From Woeseiaceae bacterium (GTDB taxonomy: Bacteria; Pseudomonadota; Gammaproteobacteria; Steroidobacterales; Woeseiaceae): a stretch of DNA of 64,000 nucleotides. The DNA lies in NCBI GenBank assembly GCA_024640365.1, contig JAHEFE010000118.1:48510-112509 (forward strand). The letters run 5' to 3'. The translations under genes and the position numbers were made by a program. Positions 29,693-37,051 of this stretch are shown here, one piece after another; within the stretch, counting starts at the first letter, position 1; every line of letters begins with the position of its first letter. The notes below the pieces were generated by a model, which saw only the letters and a list, made by a program, of their open reading frames with translations, was not told the DNA's origin and ran no database searches.

Positions 29693-30673
29693 CTATCCCT
29701 GGACAACCTTTTGTTCGATAGCACCAAAAATGCTTACGCCCTGTCGATCCAGCATTTCAATACGCACGATGTCCCCAAAACGCATGAACGATGTTATCGG
29801 CGCACCATGTTCGATGGTTTCAAGCATGCGCTTCTCGGCGATACAACTCGCACCTTTGGATCGATCATAGTTCGAAACAGTACCAGAGCCGATAATAGTA
29901 CCTGCACCCAGCCGGCGAGATTTTGTGATGTGCGCCATCAATTGCAGGAAATTGAACGTCATATCGACACCGCAATCCGGCTGTCCGAACAGCGCTCCAT
30001 TCAGATATGTTCGAAGCGGTGCTTTGTAAATTCCATCCGCATAGAGATCACCCAACTCATCTGGCGTTACGGCTACCGGAGAAAATGCAGTCGCCGGCTT
30101 TGATTGATAAAAACCGAAACCTTTGGCCAGTTCCCCGGGAATAAGGTTACGCAAAGAAACATCATTAACGAGCATCAACAGCTTAATATGCTTGGCGGCA
30201 TCTGCGACGGTGGTGCTCATGGGAACGTCATCTGTGATGACGGCAGTCTCCGCCTCCATATCGATACCAAAGTCTTCGCTTGGTACAATTATGTCGTCGT
30301 GCGGCCCCAGAAGATCATCAGATCCGCCCTGATAAACCAGTGGATCATGCCAAAAACTTTCTGGCATTTTCGCGCCACGTGCCTTCCGCACGAGCTCCAC
30401 GTGATTGACGTAGGCACTGCCATCGACCCAGTGATAGGCACGAGGAATTGGTGCCGCCGCCGCGCGCGGATCAAACGCAAATTCGCCGTCCACCGGGCCG
30501 GCTTCGAGTGCTGCAGAAATTTTGGCCAGTCGTGGCGATAGATCAGCCCAGTTATCGAGTGCCTGTTGCATCGTAGCCGCCACGCTTGCCGCAGCAACCG
30601 CCCTTCCCAGATCCCGACTCACGACAATGAGGGTACCGTCACGACCGCCTATTTTTAGACTCGCAAGCTTCAC
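29693..30673 (-). CDS. Fumarylacetoacetate hydrolase family protein
   Basis: 326-residue FAH-fold hydrolase, expected to cleave fumarylacetoacetate (or maleylacetoacetate) to fumarate and acetoacetate, completing homogentisate breakdown. The metal-binding acidic triad is in the DFGIDMEAETAVITDDVP region, with SRRLGAGTIIGSGTVSNYD downstream, the FAH glycine motif. It is shorter than the roughly 430-residue FahA and belongs to the compact branch seen beside hmgA in several proteobacteria. The role is supported by direct abutment with hmgA. ApbE lies 12 bp upstream on the same strand. Confidence 0.92.
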   Translation of the reverse strand: MKLASLKIGGRDGTLIVVSRDLGRAVAAASVAATMQQALDNWADLSPRLAKISAALEAGPVDGEFAFDPRAAAAPIPRAYHWVDGSAYVNHVELVRKARGAKMPESFWHDPLVYQGGSDDLLGPHDDIIVPSEDFGIDMEAETAVITDDVPMSTTVADAAKHIKLLMLVNDVSLRNLIPGELAKGFGFYQSKPATAFSPVAVTPDELGDLYADGIYKAPLRTYLNGALFGQPDCGVDMTFNFLQLMAHITKSRRLGAGTIIGSGTVSNYDRSKGASCIAEKRMLETIEHGAPITSFMRFGDIVRIEMLDRQGVSIFGAIEQKVVQG

Positions 30674-30685
30674 TATTCCTATCCT

Positions 30686-31756
30686 TTAATTTTGCGACTC
30701 ACTACTTTCGGGCTCACCTTTGCGCAAGATGTATTCCAGACCTTCGGAATAATGCAGGTTGCCTTCAGCATCAATTACGATTCCCTCATAATCAGGCAAG
30801 GTCTTCAAAAGATTGATGCCGTCGGAAACGCCCATAATAAAAACAGACGTTGAGAGCGCATCCGTTATTACAGCATCAGGCCCCACGACGGTTGCACTGC
30901 GCACACCCGTTGCAGGCAACCCGGTCGCTGGTTCAATAATACGATGAACACGCTCGCCATCTTCGCTGAAATATCGAACGTAATCCCCCGATGTGGAGAC
31001 TGCCTGGTCATCGATGAGCAAACTCGCGACGTCATCTTCATTCGATTGTGGATCACTGATCCCAATCTTCCATGACTCGCCCAGGTGATCACCCAATAAT
31101 TTGGTATCACCGCCCACCGTGACAACGGCGTGTTCTATGCCACGTTCGATCAAAATTTCCGCGCCCCTTTCGACGGCATAGCCCCCAAAAATTCCGCCTA
31201 GGCTGATGCGCGTTCCTGGCTGCTGGAATTGCACCGTGCGGTTTCGAGTATTCGTGGCAACCTGCAAATAGCCTCTGCTGCCGTAATCGCGTTTTGTGCT
31301 CACGGCACCCGCTTGCTTGAGGTCCTCTCCTGAGGGCTTGGTAACACTGCCGAAGGTTATATCGAAGGCACCCCGTGTCAGACGGGAGATATCAAGGGCC
31401 CGCAACATCAAATCAAACACTTCAGGATTCACTACCACGGGGTGAGTTGTGGCCTCGCGATTAATCATCGCGACTTCGCTGGTCTCAATTTGACTATTCA
31501 TCAACTTGTCGATGCGATCGATTTCGGCAAACACCGCATCCACCGAACGCTCTGCCTGAACTGCATTGTCGTCCCAAATGCGCACGCTGACCGTCGCACC
31601 CATTAGCTCCCGAGTATCACCAAACCAATCCGCAGCGGCGTCTTGAGCCATCAACAGGAAGCCGCACGCTGCGACCCCAAACCCTAGTCTTAGCGGACGG
31701 CAAAGCGTATCCTTAACATCGAATCTCATTTGGGGGTGGTCATAAAATGACAGCAT
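30686..31756 (-). CDS. apbE: FAD:protein FMN transferase (ApbE family), exported
   Basis: ApbE-family flavin transferase attaching FMN covalently to a Thr/Ser of target proteins such as NqrB, NqrC or RnfG, in the periplasm. Signs: GAFDITFGSVTKP, LGGIFGGYAVERGAEIL, VTVGGDTKLLG, VSTSGDYVRYF with the hydroxyl and acidic residues, then DALSTSVFIMG. The first ~42 residues form a signal region (RPLRLGFGVAACGFLLMAQDAAAD). ATG 31756 has AGGA nine bases upstream and gives 356 residues; ATG 31729 lacks any ribosome site. With the first choice it overlaps the divergent lemA start by 10 bp. Its position before the homogentisate genes is unexplained. Confidence 0.9.
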   Translation of the reverse strand: MLSFYDHPQMRFDVKDTLCRPLRLGFGVAACGFLLMAQDAAADWFGDTRELMGATVSVRIWDDNAVQAERSVDAVFAEIDRIDKLMNSQIETSEVAMINREATTHPVVVNPEVFDLMLRALDISRLTRGAFDITFGSVTKPSGEDLKQAGAVSTKRDYGSRGYLQVATNTRNRTVQFQQPGTRISLGGIFGGYAVERGAEILIERGIEHAVVTVGGDTKLLGDHLGESWKIGISDPQSNEDDVASLLIDDQAVSTSGDYVRYFSEDGERVHRIIEPATGLPATGVRSATVVGPDAVITDALSTSVFIMGVSDGINLLKTLPDYEGIVIDAEGNLHYSEGLEYILRKGEPESSESQN

Positions 31757-32337
31757 TTATCATTTTCCTAGCAATCGTTATCGCTTTTGTATTCTACATT
31801 ATTGGCATCTACAACAAGCTGGTTAATCTGCGCAACCAGGTAAAAAACGCCTTCGCACAGATCGATGTCCAGCTGACACGACGCCACGACCTGATTCCAA
31901 ACCTCGTCGAAGCCGTAAAAGGCTACATGAGTCACGAGCGCGGCACCCTGGAGGACGTAATCAAAGCTCGCAATACAGCCATCTCCAGCCTCCAGGCAGC
32001 CAAAGCGGATCCGTCAAATGGCGAGGCCATCAAGAATTTGGGTGCCGCCGAAGGAATGCTTGGTGGGGCCCTCAGTCGTCTGTTCGCCTTGTCGGAAGCT
32101 TATCCTGATCTCAAGGCGAATCAAAATATGATGCAATTTCAGGAAGAGCTCACCAGTACTGAAAACAAAGTGGCCTTTTCCCGTCAGCAGTTCAATGATT
32201 CCGTGCTTGGCTACAACAATGCGGCCGAAAACTTCCCGAATAACATCATTGCCAACATGTTCGGCTTCAAATCATCCTCATTTCTCGAGCTCGAATCGCC
32301 GGAAAAACGGGAAGTTCCCAAGGTATCTTTTAATTAA
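31747..32337 (+). CDS. lemA: LemA family protein
   Basis: 196-residue membrane-anchored LemA protein. An N-terminal helix (about 2-22) is followed by the family opening YNKLVNLRNQVKNAFAQIDVQLTRRHDLIPNLVEAVKGY and a long helical domain with GAAEGMLGGALSRLFALSEAYPDLKAN. LemA proteins often pair with M48 proteases, as here with a gene 75 bp downstream. GGGGGTGG at 31732-31739 is a good ribosome site but lies inside the divergent apbE coding sequence. Probably helps an envelope stress response; mechanism not known. Confidence 0.93.
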   Translation: MTAFIIFLAIVIAFVFYIIGIYNKLVNLRNQVKNAFAQIDVQLTRRHDLIPNLVEAVKGYMSHERGTLEDVIKARNTAISSLQAAKADPSNGEAIKNLGAAEGMLGGALSRLFALSEAYPDLKANQNMMQFQEELTSTENKVAFSRQQFNDSVLGYNNAAENFPNNIIANMFGFKSSSFLELESPEKREVPKVSFN

Positions 32338-32412
32338 GAATGGATTGGGAGTTATCGGTATCTGGCCAGGATATTGGTCAACACTGGAAGCTGAATTGAA
32401 GGAGCCGCTGGC

Positions 32413-34323
32413 GTGAATTTCTTTGCCAAGCAGGAACAGGCGAAAAAAAGCACCCGCTGGCTGGTCATAATTTATGGCATAGCCACGCTGGCGATTGTAG
32501 CGGGAGTGACCCTGCTCACAGCGGCCGCCTTAATGATGAACTCGCAGCAGGGTGCGACCCTTGCCGATTACTACGCCAACCTGGTTTTGGCAGCCGTTAT
32601 CACTCTCGCATTTATCCTGGGCGCCAGTCTCTACAAAATAGCCCGCCTCTCGTCCGGAGGAGGCTGGGTAGCACTGGAAATGGGTGGCACGATGATACGC
32701 CCCGAGGAGCAAGAGCCGTTGCGCAGACGGCTACGAAACGTCGTTGAGGAGATGTCGATCGCATCGGGAGTACCGGTACCGGAAATCTATGTGCTGGAAG
32801 GGGAAGATACGATCAACGCGTTTGCATCCGGTTTTTCCTCCAAGGATGCTGCCATTACGGTTACGCGCGGCGCCCTCGAAAAACTTGACCGCGATGAATT
32901 GCAGGGCGTGATAGCCCATGAATTCAGCCACATCCTGAACGGCGATATGCGCCTTAATATCCGCCTCATGGGCGTGCTTTTCGGCATTCTGGCTCTCGGC
33001 TTGATAGGCCGCCTCATCATGCGCGGCGGCATGTATTCGACCTCCTCCCGAAGCAATAAAAACGGCGCTGCATTTGCAATTATGTTACTGGGGATGGGCC
33101 TGATAATACTAGGTGCCATCGGAGTCTTCTTTGCACGGCTGATTAAGGCCGCGGTGTCCCGGCAAAGGGAATTCCTCGCCGACGCCTCAGCTGTACAATT
33201 TACGAGGCAGACAGCAGGCCTGGCGGGGGCGCTTAAGAAAATCGGCAATTACGGAAATCGTTCATACATGCGTGCCCCAAAGACCGAAGAAATCAGCCAC
33301 ATGCTGTTTTCCACGGGCAGCCGATCAATAATGTCGCTCTTCGCAACGCATCCTCCTCTGGTGGATAGAATCCGGGCACTCGAGCCATCCTTCAATGAGG
33401 ACGAATTCGGCCAGATGCTGCCGCCGCAGATGCCACCGCAAGAGGTCTCGGATAGCTCCGGCGTCCAGGGATTCGCACCGGGTTCAACAGGCAAACCTCG
33501 CGCAGACATAGTCGACAGCGTTGGACACCCACAGGCTGAGCATGTCGCTTACGCCATGGCGTTGCGCAAATCGCTACCCACTAATTTGTATGATGCAGCC
33601 CATTCGAGCGAACAGTCGATATTGTTGTGCCTCGCCATAATCCTGCATGCTGATGGAAAACACCGCGAATACCAATTGAATTTCCTGCAAGACAAACTCG
33701 GCGCTGCTCGCGCGAAACTGGTTCGTGATTTCAGCCAGCAAATTCTCGATTTAGGTGCACACTGCCGATTGCCACTGCTTGCTATTGCTCTGCCCGCGAT
33801 TCGCCAGCGACCACCAGCTGAGATTTCTTTTCTTCTGAAGAATGCTCGTAAACTGATTGAAGCCGATAATCATGTGGACTTGGGAGAGTTCTGCACATTT
33901 CGCGTCCTGCAGTCTCAGCTGCAACCACTCAGTGACATGCCCGTTAAACCAAAACATCATTCGAAAGTTGAACAACGGACCGCAATGATCAATATCATTG
34001 GCGCAGTCAGCGTTCATGGAACCGAATCGCCCGAGGGCAGGCGTAATGCATTCCTAGCCGGCATGAAGCATCTCCAGCTACCATCCGATGGTTCGACCTA
34101 TTCAGTCGACAAACCGGAATCCATCACTCAACTGGATGCCAGCCTCGATGCGCTCATAGATCTCGGGTCCGACGCAAAACAAAATCTGCTAGAGGCGCTA
34201 AACGCCACAATTCTTCGAGACGACCAGGTTAGTATCGAAGAGCATGAACTGATGCGGGCGATATGCGCCACGATCAATTGCCCGCTCCCGCCATACATAG
34301 ACCAGGTCAACAATGACCAGTGA
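32413..34323 (+). CDS. M48 family metalloprotease (HtpX-like) with long C-terminal extension
   Basis: 636-residue membrane zinc protease with a GTG start at 32413. Two N-terminal helices (15-40, 55-75) are followed by the HExxH site H169-EFSH173 and a second pair of helices. QREFLADASAVQFT supplies the third ligand Glu and ATHPPLVDRIRAL ends the domain. HtpX is about 290 residues; this protein continues for some 290 more (from about 345) with an acidic helical region that includes LIEADNHVDLGEF and DDQVSIEEHELMRAICATI, resembling TerB-like EF-hand-type helices. Paired with lemA, probably removes damaged membrane proteins. Confidence 0.92.
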   Translation: MNFFAKQEQAKKSTRWLVIIYGIATLAIVAGVTLLTAAALMMNSQQGATLADYYANLVLAAVITLAFILGASLYKIARLSSGGGWVALEMGGTMIRPEEQEPLRRRLRNVVEEMSIASGVPVPEIYVLEGEDTINAFASGFSSKDAAITVTRGALEKLDRDELQGVIAHEFSHILNGDMRLNIRLMGVLFGILALGLIGRLIMRGGMYSTSSRSNKNGAAFAIMLLGMGLIILGAIGVFFARLIKAAVSRQREFLADASAVQFTRQTAGLAGALKKIGNYGNRSYMRAPKTEEISHMLFSTGSRSIMSLFATHPPLVDRIRALEPSFNEDEFGQMLPPQMPPQEVSDSSGVQGFAPGSTGKPRADIVDSVGHPQAEHVAYAMALRKSLPTNLYDAAHSSEQSILLCLAIILHADGKHREYQLNFLQDKLGAARAKLVRDFSQQILDLGAHCRLPLLAIALPAIRQRPPAEISFLLKNARKLIEADNHVDLGEFCTFRVLQSQLQPLSDMPVKPKHHSKVEQRTAMINIIGAVSVHGTESPEGRRNAFLAGMKHLQLPSDGSTYSVDKPESITQLDASLDALIDLGSDAKQNLLEALNATILRDDQVSIEEHELMRAICATINCPLPPYIDQVNNDQ

Positions 34324-34426
34324 GCACCCCCCTCAATTGGCGTATCATTAGCAATACAGTTGCATTCGCTTTTCTTGGGTAACAACTGCCTGGTGCGACA
34401 ATGGTTAAGACAATCGGAGATTTCAA

Positions 34427-35212
34427 ATGCGTAAGCATCTTTCATTTATTGGGTCTATTTTGGCGATCGTTATAACGCTGCCGGCGTTTGCGGCGACCCA
34501 GGAAGAAAACCGGGTAATAGTCGCTACGGAGGTGATGAGACAGATCAGTCAGATCCCCGAGCAAACTGTCCCTCCTTCTTTGCTCAGCAGCGCCTACGGC
34601 GTTGCGGTCATACCAAAGGTGATCAAAGTTGGATTTGGCATCGGCGGCCAGTATGGCAAAGGCATCATGGTCGTGCGAAATGCCGATAACACCTGGAGTA
34701 ACCCTTCCTTCGTCGCCATAGTAGGTGGCAGTTTCGGTTGGCAAGTTGGCGGGCAGTCAACCGACATTGTGCTGGTGTTCAAAACCCGAGAAATCGTCGA
34801 CAACATTTCTCGCAATAAATTGACGCTGGGTGCTGACGCGGCGGTAGCCGCTGGTCCTGTTGGCCGGCGCACGACCGCGGCAACCGATTTGCAATTACAA
34901 TCCGAGGTTTATTCTTACTCACGCAGTCGAGGCTTGTTCGCGGGCGTTGCCCTCGAGGGCACTGTGATTTCAATCGATAACAAAGCTAACGCGGCTTATT
35001 ACGGCACCGCCGGCATTACGGCCGACCAGGTATTCGCAGGATCTGCAAACTCAGTGCCCGCAACCGCCAATAGCTTTATCCAGACTCTCGCCGCGCAAAC
35101 TACGCAAGTCCCGGCCGCACCCGTATCTCCAGTTCAAATGCAGCCAACCGCGGCCGAGGACCCACCAGAAACCGAGGTCAAGACATACGCAATCGAAGAG
35201 ATTGATGACTAA
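34427..35212 (+). CDS. SYLF (YSC84) domain lipid-binding protein, exported
   Basis: 261-residue periplasmic protein. Signal peptide 1-23 (ends AFAAT). The SYLF core lies at about 45-195: SSAYGVAVIPKVIKVGFGIGGQYGKGIMVV, then GSFGWQVGGQSTDIVLVF and RSRGLFAGVALEGTVISID. A Pro/Glu-rich tail follows. SYLF domains bind phosphoinositides in eukaryotes; bacterial members (Ysc84/BPSL1445 type) are lipid-binding periplasmic or outer-membrane proteins of poorly known role. It lies between the M48 protease and MscS genes, all plus strand, forming an envelope-stress set. Confidence 0.9.
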   Translation: MRKHLSFIGSILAIVITLPAFAATQEENRVIVATEVMRQISQIPEQTVPPSLLSSAYGVAVIPKVIKVGFGIGGQYGKGIMVVRNADNTWSNPSFVAIVGGSFGWQVGGQSTDIVLVFKTREIVDNISRNKLTLGADAAVAAGPVGRRTTAATDLQLQSEVYSYSRSRGLFAGVALEGTVISIDNKANAAYYGTAGITADQVFAGSANSVPATANSFIQTLAAQTTQVPAAPVSPVQMQPTAAEDPPETEVKTYAIEEIDD

Positions 35213-35268
35213 CGACCTGAGCTACATGGGTATCGAAGAATATTAATCGTACAAATTGAAGGATCAAC

Positions 35269-36372
35269 ATGACAACATTTGACCAGCTGCGTGAAACTGT
35301 CGAATCCTGGGCTCAAGTAATTGGCCCTAATGTCTATCTGCAGGCGATTGTCATCGCTTTTTCATTTGTACTGATTGCAAAACTTACTGATTTCTTTTTT
35401 GGTAAAATTGTCATACGCATCGCCAAGCGCTCCAAAACAATATTCGACGACGAACTGGTTTCGCTGTTCCATAGGCCGGTATTCGTTTCCGTCATTCTGG
35501 TTGGCTTGGCTCTCGCGACCAGTCGTCTCGATACACCAGACACAGTTCACTTCATTACTCTTGGCATACTCAAGACCATCGCTATTTTCATCTGGCTTGG
35601 TCTACTCCAAGACGTCTTACACGTACTGATTGCAGTCATCAATCGCAGTACCGATACAGAGCTTGCATGGCGTCGAATGCTGCCACTCGTCGACAACATC
35701 AGCAAAGTAGCCCTGATAGCGATAGCCATATATTTCTTGTTTCTGGCATGGCAAATTGATGTCACCGCATGGCTGGCATCCGCTGGTATCGTGGGTCTGG
35801 CACTCAGTTTTGCTGCCAAGGACACACTATCCAACTTGTTTGCCGGAGTATCGATACTCGCCGATGCGCCCTACAAAGTAGGAAATTTTATTATTCTGGA
35901 ATCGGGTGAACGCGGTATGGTGACGCACATCGGATTCCGCAGTACTCGTATTATGACCCGTGATGATGTCGAAATTACGATCCCCAACGGCATTATTGGC
36001 AATGGCAAGATTATTAACGAAGCCGGCGGCTCGACTGAGAAGCATCGCATTCGCGCCGCAGTTGGCGTCGCTTACGGGTCTGATCTGGATCACGTCATGA
36101 GCGTGTTGACAAAAGTTGCGGCAAGTTTAGAAGAGATCTGTGTGACTCCAGAACCGCGAGTTCGATTTCGCGCTTTCGGCGAATCCAGTCTGGATTTCGA
36201 ACTGTTATGCTGGATTGATCGGCCGGTCGACAGAGGGCGGCTTATCCACGAGCTGAACTGCGCTATCTATCGTGCGTTTAATGAAGCGCAAATAACGATC
36301 CCATTCCCACAGCGCGACTTATACGTTAAGGGACTACCGGAGCAAATTCGGATCTCGGGTAAAATACCGTAG
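35269..36372 (+). CDS. MscS family mechanosensitive channel
   Basis: 367-residue small-conductance channel. Four to five N-terminal helices end in the pore helix TAWLASAGIVGLALSFAAKD, followed by the beta domain GNFIILESGERGMVTHIGFRSTRI and the TIPNGII strand. The C-terminal alpha/beta part ends with AQITIPFPQRDLYVK, a hallmark of the family. It opens on membrane tension during hypo-osmotic shock. It is separated from the SYLF gene by 56 bp and convergent to the lipoprotein gene with a 1-bp gap between stops. Confidence 0.94.
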   Translation: MTTFDQLRETVESWAQVIGPNVYLQAIVIAFSFVLIAKLTDFFFGKIVIRIAKRSKTIFDDELVSLFHRPVFVSVILVGLALATSRLDTPDTVHFITLGILKTIAIFIWLGLLQDVLHVLIAVINRSTDTELAWRRMLPLVDNISKVALIAIAIYFLFLAWQIDVTAWLASAGIVGLALSFAAKDTLSNLFAGVSILADAPYKVGNFIILESGERGMVTHIGFRSTRIMTRDDVEITIPNGIIGNGKIINEAGGSTEKHRIRAAVGVAYGSDLDHVMSVLTKVAASLEEICVTPEPRVRFRAFGESSLDFELLCWIDRPVDRGRLIHELNCAIYRAFNEAQITIPFPQRDLYVKGLPEQIRISGKIP

Positions 36373-36373
36373 C

Positions 36374-36832
36374 CTAATTGGCTTGCTGAACAGGAACCGT
36401 TTTTTCAGACGGCGCGATGTCAGTTGCCGGGCTTGCAACCGTGGGTTGTTTGGCACTTGCAGCTGGATCTTGAAACTGGCTCAAGTATTCATTTTCCTTA
36501 CGCAGTCTTTCTTCTTCTTGTAATCGCAATCTGGCGAGATCCAGTGCGTCATGTGAGGCGCGTAAATCGCGTAATTTTCGCTCCGACTCTTCTTCGAGTT
36601 GTTTTTTGCGGGCCCTCGTTTCAATAGCGTCGGTCAGAAGCGCCGCTTCACGCGCATTTACGCACTCGGGTTCGTAGCGGTTGCTTTCCCTGTCTGCATT
36701 ACAGCGCACAACTGCCGCCTCGAGAGCGATCGGGTTCTCCATGAAAAACGTCACGGATGTTGGTTGTTGCTCCTTCGCGCAAGCGGCAATCAGCAACAAA
36801 CTACTAGCTACGATTATAGGTCGATAGTCCAT
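36374..36832 (-). CDS. EexN family lipoprotein
   Basis: 152-residue lipoprotein with lipobox LLLIAAC and mature Cys18. The mature part begins with the EexN-type segment FFMENPIALEAAVVRCNADRESNRYEPECVNAREAALL, with two conserved cysteines. A charged coiled coil follows (about 70-118, KKQLEEESERKLRDLRASHD...), then a Pro/Ala-rich tail. EexN is named for plasmid entry exclusion, but chromosomal relatives are common and of unknown role. There are no conjugation genes here, so exclusion is unlikely. Confidence 0.82.
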   Translation of the reverse strand: MDYRPIIVASSLLLIAACAKEQQPTSVTFFMENPIALEAAVVRCNADRESNRYEPECVNAREAALLTDAIETRARKKQLEEESERKLRDLRASHDALDLARLRLQEEERLRKENEYLSQFQDPAASAKQPTVASPATDIAPSEKTVPVQQAN

Positions 36833-36990
36833 CGTACTTAACCCTTTGTTTTTAATATATAACTTGACTTAATATGAATACTACGTGTGCATGGTAGCAT
36901 CGCCACGCGAGCTTTTTATATGAACGGTTTCACAAATAGCGTCTTTGCTTACAAGGCCCTGTCGGAGGGCGCAACGAGGGCGCGAGTTAC

Positions 36991-37018
36991 TTACCGCAGC
37001 TTACATTGTTGCTATAGT
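36991..37018 (+). promoter_or_regulatory. Candidate promoter of the MFS-acyltransferase gene
   Basis: TTACCG (36991-36996), a 16-bp spacer and TATAGT (37013-37018), followed at once by a CCTGTC-CA-GACAGG inverted repeat (37023-37036) whose right arm merges with the AGGGGAG ribosome site. The repeat could be an operator at +1 or a 5'-end hairpin. Confidence 0.4.
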
Positions 37019-37051
37019 GGCGCCTGTCCAGACAGGGGAGCCGCAAAGCGC

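Noticed and set aside
36374..36832. EexN similarity as evidence of a conjugative element
   Set aside because: No tra, vir, relaxase or integrase gene nearby; chromosomal EexN-type lipoproteins are common.
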